From assembly GCF_009806555.1 (NCBI RefSeq), contig NZ_VUOK01000003.1:62001-126000 (forward strand): DNA of 64,000 bases. Reading direction: 5' to 3'. The translations under genes and the position numbers were made by a program. Each line of letters begins with the position of its first letter. The first letter of the stretch is position 1. The notes under the pieces are model-generated. The model was not told the origin of the DNA. It searched no databases and was given only the letters and a program-made list of their open reading frames with translations. Source of the DNA: Methylobacterium sp. 2A. GTDB taxonomy: Bacteria; Pseudomonadota; Alphaproteobacteria; Rhizobiales; Beijerinckiaceae. Below, in pieces: positions 26,700 to 35,454 of this stretch.

Positions 26700-27760
26700 T
26701 GTCCGCGCCCGCCTTCCTCACCCTCGACGGCCTCGGCAAGGATTACGGCACCGTCACCGCGGTGCGCGACGTCAGCCTCGCGGTGGCGCCCGGCGAGTTC
26801 CTCGGCCTGCTCGGCCCCTCGGGCTGCGGCAAGACCACGACGCTGCAGATGATCGCCGGCTTCGAGACGCCGAGCCGCGGCCGCATCCTGATGGAGGGGC
26901 GCGAGCTGACCGGCACGCCACCGGCCCAGCGCGGGATCGGGCTGGTGTTCCAGTCCTACGCCCTGTTCCCGCACATGACGGCCGCCGAGAACGTGGCCTT
27001 CGGGCTGGAGATGCGCCGGGTGCCCAAGGCCGAGCGGGGCAGGCGCGTCGCCGAGGCGCTGGCGCAGGTCCGCCTCGGGCACCTCGCCGACCGCTACCCG
27101 CGCAACATGTCGGGCGGCCAGCAGCAGCGCGTCGCCCTGGCGCGGGCTCTGGTGGTCGAGCCGCGCCTGCTGCTCCTCGACGAGCCGCTCTCGAACCTCG
27201 ACGCCAAGCTGCGCGAGGAGATGCAGGTCGAGCTGCGCGACCTGCAGCGCCGGATCGGCGTCACCACGGTGCTGGTCACCCACGACCAGGCCGAGGCCAT
27301 GGCCCTGTGCGACCGGGTGGCGATCATGCAGGGCGGCCGGGTCGTCCAGATCGACGCGCCCTGGCAGGCCTACGACATCCCGGCCGACGCGTTCGTGGCC
27401 GACTTCCTCGGCCGCAGCAACCGGCTGCCGGCGCGCGCCGCCTCCGGCGAGGCCGAGGCCGCGGGCCACCGCTTCTCCCTGCCGCCGGAACTCGCGGACC
27501 GGCAGGGCGACATCCTGCTCACGATCCGGCCGGAGCGGCTGCGCATCCGCTGCGAGCGGGCGCCGGAGGGGCCGCCGGGCCTTGAGGGGCGCGTGCAGGC
27601 GCGGCTCTTCCTCGGTGGGTTCTGGCTCTACACGGTGGAGACGGCGCTCGGCGCCTTCGCCGTCATGGCGCAGAACACCGGCGCGACGCCGCTGGACGAA
27701 GGCGCCGCGGTGACGCTCGACTGGGACGCCCACAGTCTGCGGCGGCTGGAGCCGGCATGA
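26699..27760 (+). CDS. PotA-like ABC transporter ATP-binding protein
   Basis: 353 residues: Walker A GPSGCGKTT, Q-loop VFQSYALFPHMT, signature MSGGQQQR, Walker B LLLLDEPLSNLDAKL, H-loop VTHDQAEAM, and a C-terminal TOBE_2 domain (ILLTIRPERLRI onward). The ATG at 26699 overlaps the upstream TGA (TGATG). With the two permeases that follow it makes a complete PotABCD-type importer. Confidence 0.94.
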   Translation: MSAPAFLTLDGLGKDYGTVTAVRDVSLAVAPGEFLGLLGPSGCGKTTTLQMIAGFETPSRGRILMEGRELTGTPPAQRGIGLVFQSYALFPHMTAAENVAFGLEMRRVPKAERGRRVAEALAQVRLGHLADRYPRNMSGGQQQRVALARALVVEPRLLLLDEPLSNLDAKLREEMQVELRDLQRRIGVTTVLVTHDQAEAMALCDRVAIMQGGRVVQIDAPWQAYDIPADAFVADFLGRSNRLPARAASGEAEAAGHRFSLPPELADRQGDILLTIRPERLRIRCERAPEGPPGLEGRVQARLFLGGFWLYTVETALGAFAVMAQNTGATPLDEGAAVTLDWDAHSLRRLEPA

Positions 27761-28644
27761 TGACCCGCTCCGACCGCCTCACCCCGGCGCTGCTGACGGC
27801 GCCCTCCGCCCTCGTCTATGCCGGGGCGCTCCTCGTCCCGCTCGCCGGCGTGCTGGCCTTGAGCCTGCACGGCTTCGACTTCGAGAAGGGCGTGCTCCCC
27901 GGCTGGGGGCTCGCCAACTACCAGGATCTGTTCACCGACCCGCTGTTCGGCGAGGCCCTGGCGCGCACCTTCCGCATCGCCGGGCTGACCACCCTGATCT
28001 GCCTGCTGGTCGGCGTGCCCGAGGCCTGGATCATCCACCGCATGGATCCGCGCTGGCGCGGGCCGATGCTCCTCGTCGTGGTCGGGCCGCTGCTGGTCTC
28101 GGTGGTGGTGCGCAATTTCGGCTGGATGGTGCTGCTCGGCACGAACGGCCTCGTCAATCAGGCGCTGACCGCCCTCCATGTGCCCGGCGCCCCGTTCCGG
28201 CTGATGTTCACCGAACTCGCCGTGGTGATCGGCCTCGTCCACGTGATGGTGCCGCTCGTGGTGCTGTCCGTCTGGGCGAGCCTCGGCCGGCTCGATCCGG
28301 TGCTGGAGCGGGCCGCGACCAGCCTCGGGGCCGGGCGGTTCACGGTGTTCACCCGCGTCGTGCTGCCCAACGTGATGCCCGGCGTCATGGCGGGCGCGCT
28401 GATGGTGTTCTGCCTCTCGGCCTCGGCCTTCGCGACGCCCGCCATGCTGGGCGGCAAGCGCCTGAAGGTCGTCTCCAGCATGACCTACAACGAGTTCCTC
28501 AACACCCTGAACTGGCCGCTCGGCGCCGCGCTCGCCACCGTGCTGATGGCGGCGATCCTGCTCGCCACGCTCCTCTGGACGCGGCTCGTGGAGCGGCGGG
28601 CGCTGCGGCGCCTGGGCGAGGTCGCGCAGGGAGGCCCGGCATGA
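27757..28644 (+). CDS. PotB-like ABC transporter permease
   Basis: 295 residues, six predicted membrane helices, starting LTAPSALVYAGALLVPLAGV. The EAA loop is around RAATSLGAGRFTVFTRVVLP. Its start overlaps the ATPase stop by 4 nt (ATGA) and its own stop overlaps the next permease. It forms a heterodimeric channel with the next gene product. Confidence 0.93.
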   Translation: MMTRSDRLTPALLTAPSALVYAGALLVPLAGVLALSLHGFDFEKGVLPGWGLANYQDLFTDPLFGEALARTFRIAGLTTLICLLVGVPEAWIIHRMDPRWRGPMLLVVVGPLLVSVVVRNFGWMVLLGTNGLVNQALTALHVPGAPFRLMFTELAVVIGLVHVMVPLVVLSVWASLGRLDPVLERAATSLGAGRFTVFTRVVLPNVMPGVMAGALMVFCLSASAFATPAMLGGKRLKVVSSMTYNEFLNTLNWPLGAALATVLMAAILLATLLWTRLVERRALRRLGEVAQGGPA

Positions 28645-29456
28645 GTGCCAACAGCTCGAGCCGCAACGGTCCGCTGGCGCTGGCCTTCCACGCCCTGTTC
28701 CTCGCCTTCATCCTGGCGCCCCTCGTCGTGGTGATCGCCGTCTCATTCACCGGCCAGGGCTACCTCGCCCTGCCGTTCGACGGCCTGTCGCTGCGCTGGT
28801 GGCGGGCGATCGGCGACAACCCGCGCTTCCTGGAGAGCTTCCAGTACAGCGTCGAACTCGGCGTGACCGCCGCGACGATCTCAGGCCTGATCGCCGTCCC
28901 GGCCGCCCTGGCGATCGCCCGCTGGCGCTTCCCGGGCCGGGGCACCCTCGTGGCGATCCTCGCCTCGCCGCTGATGATCCCGCACGTGGTGCTGGGCGTG
29001 GCGCTGCTGCGCTTCTTCTCCGGCTTCGGCCTGTCGGGCAGCTTCGCGGGCCTCGTGGCGGCCCATGTCATCGTGATCACGCCCTACATGCTGCGCCTCG
29101 TCGGCGCCGGCCTGTCGGGGCTCGATCCGCGCATCGAGCGCGCCGCCGAGAGCCTCGGCGCCGACCGGTTCACGGTGTTCCGCCGCGTGACCCTGCCGCT
29201 GATCGCACCGGGGCTGGCGGGCGGCTGGATCCTGGCCTTCGTGACGAGCTTCGACGAGCTGACGGTCAGCCTGTTCCTGGCCTCGCCGGCGGCCAATCCG
29301 CTGCCGGTGCAGCTCTTCAACTACATCGACCAGATGACCGACCCGCTGGTCGCGTCGGTCTCGGCGGCGCTGATCCTCGTCACCGCCGTCGTCCTCCTGG
29401 GCCTCGATCGCTTCTACCCGATCGACCGCCTGCTCACCGGGGAGCGCCGCGCATGA
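28641..29456 (+). CDS. PotC-like ABC transporter permease
   Basis: 271 residues, about six membrane helices (ALAFHALFLAFILAPLVVVI at the N-terminus), with EAA loop AAESLGADRFTVFRRVTLPL. ATGA overlaps join it to both neighbours, so transporter and downstream oxidase are translationally coupled. Confidence 0.93.
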   Translation: MSANSSSRNGPLALAFHALFLAFILAPLVVVIAVSFTGQGYLALPFDGLSLRWWRAIGDNPRFLESFQYSVELGVTAATISGLIAVPAALAIARWRFPGRGTLVAILASPLMIPHVVLGVALLRFFSGFGLSGSFAGLVAAHVIVITPYMLRLVGAGLSGLDPRIERAAESLGADRFTVFRRVTLPLIAPGLAGGWILAFVTSFDELTVSLFLASPAANPLPVQLFNYIDQMTDPLVASVSAALILVTAVVLLGLDRFYPIDRLLTGERRA

Positions 29457-30586
29457 CAGCGAGCGGACACGCGATGCACGACGCGATCGTAATCGGCGGC
29501 GGCCTCGTCGGCGCGGCGATCGCCTACGGCCTCCAGCGGCAGGGCCTGTCGACCGTGATGCTCGACGAGGGCGACGTCGCCCACCGGGCGAGCCGCGGCA
29601 ATTTCGGGCTGGTCTGGGTCCAGTCGAAGGGGCTCGGCGCGCCGCATTACCAGCACTGGACCCACGCCTCGGCCCGGGCTTGGCCGCAGCTCGCCGCCGA
29701 CCTGCTCGCCGGGACCGGCATCGATGTCGGGCTGCACCAGCCGGGCGGCCTGCATTTCTGCTTCTCGGACGACGAGATGGCCCAGCGCGACGCGCTGATG
29801 GGCCAGCTGCGCCGGGAGGCGGGCAATGCCGGCTACGAATACCGCATGATCCCGGCCGCGGAGCTGCGCGACATGGTGCCGGGCCTCGGCCCGCAGGTCG
29901 TGGGCGCCTCGTGGACGCCCTATGACGGCCATGCGAGCCCGCTCCACCTCCTGCGCGCGCTCCACGCGGCGTTCCAGGATGGGGGCGGCCTCTACCGGCC
30001 GAACGCCCGGGTCACGGCCATCAAGGCGGCCCCGCGCGATTTCGCCGTCGCGATCGGGTCCGAGACTGTCCGGGCGCCGCGGCTCGTCCTGGCCTCCGGC
30101 CTCGGCAACGCCGATCTCGCGCCGCTCGTCGGCCTGTCGGCGCCGCTGCGGCCCGAGCGCGGCCAGATCCTCGTCACGGAGCGCACCCGGCAGGTGCTCG
30201 CCTTGCCGACCCATGTCGTCCGCCAGACCGAGGAGGGTTCGCTGCTCCTCGGTGACAGCAAGGAGGATATGGGCTTCGACACCCTGACCCAGACGCCCGC
30301 GATCATGCGCGCCATCGCCCGCAAGGCGGTCCAGACCTTCCCGTGGATCGCCGAGCTCAACATCGTCCGGGCCTGGGCGGCGCTCCGCGTCATGTCGCCG
30401 GACGGCAAGCCGATCTACGATCAATCCGAGCGCTATCCGGGCGCCACCATCGCCAATTGCCATTCGGGGGTGACGCTCGCCGGCGCGCATGCCGGCCTGC
30501 TCGCCCCGATGATCGCCACCGGCGCGCTGGCGCCGGACCTGTCCCCCTTCAGCGCGAGACGGTTCGATGTTCAGAAGGCGGCCTGA
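29453..30586 (+). CDS. FAD-dependent amine/D-amino-acid oxidase (DAO family), first copy
   Basis: 377 residues. The dinucleotide-binding motif AIVIGGGLVGAAIAYGLQRQ is at residue about 12 and the DAO-family C-terminal segment ATIANCHSGVTLAGAHAG is present. It belongs to the group of opine-oxidase or hydroxyproline-dehydrogenase FAD subunits. It is coupled to the permease gene by ATGA, and its 3' end overlaps the ferredoxin-like gene. It probably forms a heteromeric dehydrogenase with the next two products and passes electrons to quinone rather than oxygen (inference from HcnABC/opine oxidase precedents). Confidence 0.87.
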   Translation: MTASGHAMHDAIVIGGGLVGAAIAYGLQRQGLSTVMLDEGDVAHRASRGNFGLVWVQSKGLGAPHYQHWTHASARAWPQLAADLLAGTGIDVGLHQPGGLHFCFSDDEMAQRDALMGQLRREAGNAGYEYRMIPAAELRDMVPGLGPQVVGASWTPYDGHASPLHLLRALHAAFQDGGGLYRPNARVTAIKAAPRDFAVAIGSETVRAPRLVLASGLGNADLAPLVGLSAPLRPERGQILVTERTRQVLALPTHVVRQTEEGSLLLGDSKEDMGFDTLTQTPAIMRAIARKAVQTFPWIAELNIVRAWAALRVMSPDGKPIYDQSERYPGATIANCHSGVTLAGAHAGLLAPMIATGALAPDLSPFSARRFDVQKAA

Positions 30587-30887
30587 GGCCCGTCCGGCCC
30601 AAGGGGGCCGGCTGGTGGAGGTCTTCGTCGCGGGCAAACCCGTCCAAGTGCCGGAGGGCGCCTCGGCGGCCGCGGCCGTGCTGCTGTCCGGCGCACCCGC
30701 GATCCGCACGACCCCGGTCGGCGGCGCGCCCCGGCTGCCCTACTGCATGATCGGGATCTGCTTCGATTGCCTCGCCGAGATCGACGGCGTGGCCAACCGC
30801 CAGTCCTGCCTCGTGCCGGTCGCCCCGGGCATGCGGATCGAGCCGCAGGTCGGCGCCCGTGCGGCGCGGATCGAGGACGCCGCATGA
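30567..30887 (+). CDS. (2Fe-2S)-binding protein, HcnA/SoxA-gamma-like subunit
   Basis: 106 residues. A ferredoxin-like fold with the cluster ligands in PYCMIGICFDC and QSC (Cys-x4-Cys-x2-Cys and a distal Cys). Proteins of this size are the small subunits of opine oxidases, D-hydroxyproline dehydrogenases and hydrogen cyanide synthase. The start overlaps the preceding oxidase by 20 nt and the stop overlaps the next gene by 4 nt. Confidence 0.88.
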   Translation: MFRRRPEARPAQGGRLVEVFVAGKPVQVPEGASAAAAVLLSGAPAIRTTPVGGAPRLPYCMIGICFDCLAEIDGVANRQSCLVPVAPGMRIEPQVGARAARIEDAA

Positions 30888-32281
30888 TCACCGATCTCGC
30901 CATCGTGGGCGCCGGCCCGGCCGGCATGGCGGCCGCCATCGAGGCCGCTGCCCTCGGCCTCTCCGTCACCGTGCTGGACGAGCAACCGGCCCCCGGCGGC
31001 CAGGTCTTCAGGGCGGTCGAGGCCGCCGCCAGTGACCCGGCGCTCGCGGGCGAGTTCCTGGATGCCGGCGGTGCCCTGGCGAAGGCCTTCCGCGCCGCGA
31101 AGGGGATCGCCTACCGGCCGCGGACCACCCTCTGGCATCTCGACCCCGATGCGGGTCTGCTGTCGGTCACGTCGAGCGGCGCCACAGCGGAGATCGAGGC
31201 GCGGCGCGTCGTGCTGGCGACCGGCGCCCAGGAGCGGCCGGTGCCGATCCCCGGCTGGACGCTTCCCGGTGTGATGAGTGCGGGCGCCGCCCAGATCCTG
31301 CTCAAGACGGCCGGCGCCGTGCCGGAGGGGGCCGTCGTGATCGCCGGGCAGGGGCCGCTCTGCTGGCTGCTCGCCGTGCAGCTCCTGCGCGCCGGCGTCG
31401 AGCGGCTGACGCTGCTTGAAACCGGTTCCGGCGGCGCCCTCCGGGACGCGCTGCGGGCGGGCGGCCTCTGGACCGGGCGCAAGCTGCTCGCGAAGGGCGT
31501 CGCCCTGATGCGCGAGACGAGGGCGCGGGGTCTCAAAGTGGTGCGCAACGTCCGCGACCTGCGGGCGGAGGGCGACGGCCGGGTCTCGACCGTGCGCTGG
31601 CGCCAGGGGACACGTGACCACGCGCTGGCCTGCGACACGCTCCTGCTGCACGAGGGGGTGATCCCCTCGACCCACATCACCCGGGCGCTCGGGCTCGATC
31701 ACGACTGGGACGAAAGGCAGCTCTGCTGGCGGCCGCGCCTCGATGAATGGGGCGCCACGAGCCATCCGAACGTGGCGGTCGCGGGCGATGGCGGCGGCAT
31801 CGGCGGCTGGGAGGCCGCCGCGGCGGGCGGGCGGCTGGCCGCGATCGATGCGGCCCACCGCCTCGGCCGGCTCGACGCCGCCGCCCGCGATGGCCGCGCC
31901 GCGGGGGTCCGTAAGGCGCAGCGCGCGGCCCTGGCGCTCCGGCCGTTCCTCGACCGGCTCTACCGCCCCGGCCCGGGTATCCTCACCCCCGCCGACGACA
32001 CGATCGTCTGCCGCTGCGAGGAGATCACCGCCGGCCAGATCCGCGGGGCCGCCCGCCGGGGCGCTGCCGGACCCAATCAGGTCAAGGCCTTCCTGCGGGC
32101 CGGTATGGGGCCCTGCCAGGGGCGCATGTGCGGGACCGTCGTCGCCGGGCTGATCGCCGAGACCCGCGGGGCCACGATGGAACAGGTCGGCGCCCTGCGG
32201 CCGCGGGCGCCGTTCAAGCCGATGACGGTGGGCGAACTCGCGAACGCGCGGCCCGAGGCGATGCCGGAGCTGACCGCGTGA
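30884..32281 (+). CDS. FAD/NAD(P)-binding oxidoreductase, HcnB/opine-oxidase alpha-like
   Basis: 465 residues. N-terminal LAIVGAGPAGMAAAIEAAAL binds FAD and VVLATGAQERPVPIPGWTLP is the typical mid-segment. A C-terminal BFD-like [2Fe-2S] domain has VCRCEEITAGQIRGAAR and GMGPCQGRMC. It is the large subunit partner of the small 2Fe-2S and DAO-type proteins. The ATG is coupled to the upstream stop. The GTG of the next gene overlaps its stop. Confidence 0.9.
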   Translation: MITDLAIVGAGPAGMAAAIEAAALGLSVTVLDEQPAPGGQVFRAVEAAASDPALAGEFLDAGGALAKAFRAAKGIAYRPRTTLWHLDPDAGLLSVTSSGATAEIEARRVVLATGAQERPVPIPGWTLPGVMSAGAAQILLKTAGAVPEGAVVIAGQGPLCWLLAVQLLRAGVERLTLLETGSGGALRDALRAGGLWTGRKLLAKGVALMRETRARGLKVVRNVRDLRAEGDGRVSTVRWRQGTRDHALACDTLLLHEGVIPSTHITRALGLDHDWDERQLCWRPRLDEWGATSHPNVAVAGDGGGIGGWEAAAAGGRLAAIDAAHRLGRLDAAARDGRAAGVRKAQRAALALRPFLDRLYRPGPGILTPADDTIVCRCEEITAGQIRGAARRGAAGPNQVKAFLRAGMGPCQGRMCGTVVAGLIAETRGATMEQVGALRPRAPFKPMTVGELANARPEAMPELTA

Positions 32282-32907
32282 GCACCACCGCGACACCCCG
32301 GATCGTGATCGTCGGCGGCGGCCCGGCCGGCCGTGCTGCCCTTACAGCGCTGCCCGGCGCCGTTCTGATCGCCCGGCCCGACGCCACGGCCTGGCACGCC
32401 GAGCCCGGCCGCCTCTGGGTCGAGGGCGGGGGACGGGTCTGGGCCGAGCCGTTCGACGCCCTGCTGGTCTGCGCCGACGAGCCGCTGCTGCTGGCCGCCC
32501 TCGGCTGCGCCGTCCGCGACGGGCGTGTCGTGGCCGATGCCGAGGGCCGCACCGGCGTGCCGGGCGTCTCGGCCGCCGGCTGCGTCGCGGGCGCGACGAC
32601 ACCCGAGACCGCGGAACGGCAGGCAATCGCCGCGGCGCGGGCGCTTGCCGCCGGCTCGACGGGTCCGGAACCGCTTGTGACCCCGCCCGCCGAGAGCGCG
32701 GCCCCGCTGCGGCTCGATCCGGTCGCCCTCGCGGCTTTGCTGGAGCAGCCCGCGGGATCGGAGCGCGATCGGACCGCGCTCGCGCAGCACGCGATCCTGG
32801 GGGCGGTGGTGCCGGCGCGGCCCGTCAGCCTCGCGGCGCTCGCCGACCTCGTCGCCACGATGCCGGAGGCGGTTCCTCCGCAGGCGGATGCGGGCGTGCT
32901 GGCATGA
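32278..32907 (+). CDS. Short FAD-binding oxidoreductase-like protein
   Basis: 209 residues from a GTG that overlaps the upstream stop (GTGA). It begins with a Rossmann motif RIVIVGGGPAGRAALTAL, but the body is shrunken. A second landmark GVPGVSAAGCVAGATTPETA, normally about 250 residues further on in the pyridine-nucleotide-disulfide family, follows within 110 residues. No NAD-binding domain or BFD cysteines are present. It may be a degenerate duplicate of the preceding subunit kept as a structural partner, or a separate small flavoprotein. The frame is intact and coupled at both ends. Confidence 0.75.
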   Translation: MSTTATPRIVIVGGGPAGRAALTALPGAVLIARPDATAWHAEPGRLWVEGGGRVWAEPFDALLVCADEPLLLAALGCAVRDGRVVADAEGRTGVPGVSAAGCVAGATTPETAERQAIAAARALAAGSTGPEPLVTPPAESAAPLRLDPVALAALLEQPAGSERDRTALAQHAILGAVVPARPVSLAALADLVATMPEAVPPQADAGVLA

Positions 32908-34064
32908 CCGATCCGGATATCCTCATCGTCGGCGGCGGCCTGCACGGGCTCTGCGCCGCCCTGCATCTGGCCCGGGCCGGCCGACGCGTGCGCGTGCTGG
33001 AGGCCCGGCAGGTCGGCGCGCAGGCCTCGGGCTACTCCGCGGGCGGCGTACGCACGCTGGGTCGCCACCCCGCCGAGGTGCCGCTCGCCCTGGAGGCGAT
33101 CGAGCGCTGGCATGGAATCGCGGATCTCGTCGGCGACGAGTGCGGCTTCCGCGCCGTCGGTCAGGTCCGCGTGGCCGAGACCGAGGCCGAACTCGCCAGC
33201 CTCGCCGCGCGCGTCGAGCGCCTGCGCGCCGCCGGCTGGACGCACGAAGAGTTGGTGGATGCCGAGATGGTGCGCCGGCTGCTCCCGGCGGTCGCCCCGC
33301 ACGTGCTCGGCGGCATCGTCGCCCGCCGCGACGGCTTCGCGTCGCCCTTGCGCACGACCCGCGCCTTCGGCCGCGCCGCCGAAGCCGCCGGTGCGGAGAT
33401 CATCGAGGGCGCCCGCGTCGCGGCGGTCGAGCGCCGGGCCGGGCTCTGGCGCCTGCGGACCCAGGGCGGCGAGACGCATGCCGCGCCCCTCCTGCTCAAC
33501 GCCGCGGGGGCCTGGGGCGGCCGCATCGCCCGCGCGGCCGGGGAGACGATCCCGCTCGGCTTCAACGCCTTCCAGATGCTGCTCACCGAGGCGCTGCCGC
33601 CGCTCCTGACGCCGGTGGTGGGGGCGGCCGGGCGGCCGCTCTCGTTCAAGCAATCCGAGGGCGGCCACGTGATGATCGGCGGCGGCCACAAGGGGCAGGC
33701 GGACCTCGACACCGGGACGGTGCGTCTCGACGTGCCGCGCCTCGCCTACTCGGCCCGCACGGCGCTCGACCTGTTCCCGGCCCTGCGCGGGGCGCGGATC
33801 GTCCACGCCTGGGCCGGCATCGAGGGCGTCATGCCGGACGCGTTGCCGGTGATCGGCCGGTCCGCCGTGGCCGACGGGCTGGTTCACGCCTTCGGCTTCT
33901 CCGGGCACGGATTCGCGCTCGCGCCCGTGATCGGCGCGCGCGTCGCCGGCCTGCTGCTCGACGGACCGGAGGCGCCCGCCCTCGCGGCATTCGCGCCGGA
34001 CCGCTTCACCCTCGGCGGCCCCGCCCCCGAGACCCACCCGGCCCTGCTTCAGCCGGCCGGCTGA
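32904..34064 (+). CDS. FAD-dependent amine/D-amino-acid oxidase (DAO family), second copy
   Basis: 386 residues. DILIVGGGLHGLCAALHLAR at the start is the FAD motif. VRVLEARQVGAQASGYSAGG and the C-terminal VHAFGFSGHGFALAPVIGAR are DAO-type. It is clearly different from the 29453 oxidase, so the operon has two oxidases, perhaps for successive steps or a two-FAD complex. ATGA overlap with the upstream gene. The RidA gene follows after 26 nt. Confidence 0.88.
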   Translation: MTDPDILIVGGGLHGLCAALHLARAGRRVRVLEARQVGAQASGYSAGGVRTLGRHPAEVPLALEAIERWHGIADLVGDECGFRAVGQVRVAETEAELASLAARVERLRAAGWTHEELVDAEMVRRLLPAVAPHVLGGIVARRDGFASPLRTTRAFGRAAEAAGAEIIEGARVAAVERRAGLWRLRTQGGETHAAPLLLNAAGAWGGRIARAAGETIPLGFNAFQMLLTEALPPLLTPVVGAAGRPLSFKQSEGGHVMIGGGHKGQADLDTGTVRLDVPRLAYSARTALDLFPALRGARIVHAWAGIEGVMPDALPVIGRSAVADGLVHAFGFSGHGFALAPVIGARVAGLLLDGPEAPALAAFAPDRFTLGGPAPETHPALLQPAG

Positions 34065-34090
34065 TCCTTCCCACACAAGGACCTGATGCG

Positions 34091-34435
34091 ATGATCGAAC
34101 GCCATATCCGCACGCCTATCATGCACCGCGTGGTGGAGCATGGCGGCGTCCTCTATTTCGGCGGCATCGTGGCCGAGGACCGCTCCGCGCCGATGCGCGG
34201 CCAGACCGAGCAGATCCTGGCGCGGATCGACGCGCTGCTCGCCGAGATGGGCAGCGACCGGAGCAAGATCCTCACCGCGACGCTCTACATCACCGATATG
34301 GCGCTCAAGGACGAGATGAACGCCGCCTGGACGGCGTGGTTCGCCCCCGAGATCCTGCCGAGCCGCTCCACCATCGGGGTCGCCGAACTCGGACCCCAGG
34401 TCCTGATCGAGGCTGTGATCACCGCGGCGAAGTGA
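34091..34435 (+). CDS. RidA/YjgF/YER057c-family enamine/imine deaminase
   Basis: 114 residues of the RidA family: YFGGIVAEDRSAPMRGQTEQ, ALLAEMGSDRSKILTATLYI, and near the end MNAAWTAWF. RidA proteins hydrolyse reactive imines formed by amine oxidases, which fits the two flavin oxidases immediately upstream. The usual catalytic-pocket arginine near the C-terminus appears to be absent or shifted (PSRSTIGVAELGPQVLIEAV). It is the last gene of the operon. Confidence 0.88.
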   Translation: MIERHIRTPIMHRVVEHGGVLYFGGIVAEDRSAPMRGQTEQILARIDALLAEMGSDRSKILTATLYITDMALKDEMNAAWTAWFAPEILPSRSTIGVAELGPQVLIEAVITAAK

Positions 34436-34448
34436 CCGGTGCCTGAGC

Positions 34449-34478
34449 GGAGGGGCGGGCCGCGGCCTCGGCCCCTCC
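34449..34478. terminator. GC-rich hairpin between convergent genes
   Basis: GGAGGGGC (34449-34456) and GCCCCTCC (34471-34478) form a perfect 8-bp stem with a GGCCGCGGCC palindrome in the loop, 13 bp after the RidA stop and before the convergent YfdX stop. It is a likely bidirectional terminator without a T-tract. Confidence 0.5.
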
Positions 34479-34515
34479 CATCCGCGGCCCGGCCGCCGGT
34501 TCCTTGCCGGGCTTA

Positions 34516-35295
34516 TTACTTGCCGGTCCTGGCGCCCGTGGTCGTGCCGGTCGCCTGCGGAGACGCGGTGTTCGCCGCCGCGGGCTTGCCCGTCTGCGGG
34601 AGAGCGACCGCGTCGATCACATCGAAGCGCATCCCGTCCTGGGCGGTCTTCAGAACCGCGTTCGCTTCGTAATACTTGCCCTGTCCGATCAGCGTCGCCG
34701 CCTGATCGACGTCGGCGATGGTCTTGTCGAGCGGCAGCACCGCCATCGTGAAGTTCACGTCCACATGGGCGAGCTTCAGCTTCTCGATCGCGCCCTTCTG
34801 ATCGCCGTGGGCGAGGTTCTTGTTCGCCTCGGTCACGGCCGAGGCCTTCTCGGGCGTCGCCACGAAGTCGTCGCCGAGCGTCAGCTGCGCGTCGACCGGC
34901 ACCCAGGCGACCTGATCCTTGGACGGCTTCGCGTCGGTGGTCGCGGGCTGCGCGGCCTTGGCCTTGGCCTGCTGACCGGCGAGATCGGCGGGCGTCTTGA
35001 GCTCGGCTTCGGCCTTGGTGAAGACGGCGTCGTCGGTCTTGGCCTTCGCGAAGGCCGCCTGCGTCTTGCCGATCAGGTCCTTGGCCTGGCCGGGATTGGC
35101 CTCGAAGATGGCCAGCCGCGTGAGCTGGAGGTCGCGGAAGGCCTGCGCGCCGTCCTTCGAGAGCTTGCCCACATCCTTGTCGATGGCTCTCGTCTGCGTG
35201 GCGGGCTGCTGGGTGGCCTGTTCGGCGGCATAGGCCGTCCCGCCGAGGATGGTGGTGAGCACGAGCGCCGCGGCCATGGATTTGCGATAAGCCAT
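34516..35295 (-). CDS. YfdX-family periplasmic protein
   Basis: 259 residues. The signal SMAAALVLTTILGGTAYA is followed by a helical YfdX domain with IDKDVGKLSKDGAQAFRDLQ, NPGQAKDLIGKTQAAFAKAK and ANKNLAHGDQKGAIEKLKLA. A Pro/Ala/Thr-rich C-terminal tail is probably disordered. YfdX proteins are periplasmic and linked in enterobacteria to acid or envelope stress, with no firm biochemical role. The ATG at 35295 follows GGAGG by about 7 nt. It is monocistronic. Confidence 0.88.
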   Translation of the reverse strand: MAYRKSMAAALVLTTILGGTAYAAEQATQQPATQTRAIDKDVGKLSKDGAQAFRDLQLTRLAIFEANPGQAKDLIGKTQAAFAKAKTDDAVFTKAEAELKTPADLAGQQAKAKAAQPATTDAKPSKDQVAWVPVDAQLTLGDDFVATPEKASAVTEANKNLAHGDQKGAIEKLKLAHVDVNFTMAVLPLDKTIADVDQAATLIGQGKYYEANAVLKTAQDGMRFDVIDAVALPQTGKPAAANTASPQATGTTTGARTGK

Positions 35296-35454
35296 CTTCC
35301 TACCTCCATCTGAACGCCGGAACAAAGACCTTTGACTGTATCGGCCCCGTTCTTTGCGTGTTCAGATAATATTTGCTGGCCTTATTGGTCGCATGTCTAC
35401 GGGATTAAAATTCGGCCATGTCGGCGACGGCAGCCCGCAGGACCGGAGCCGGTC

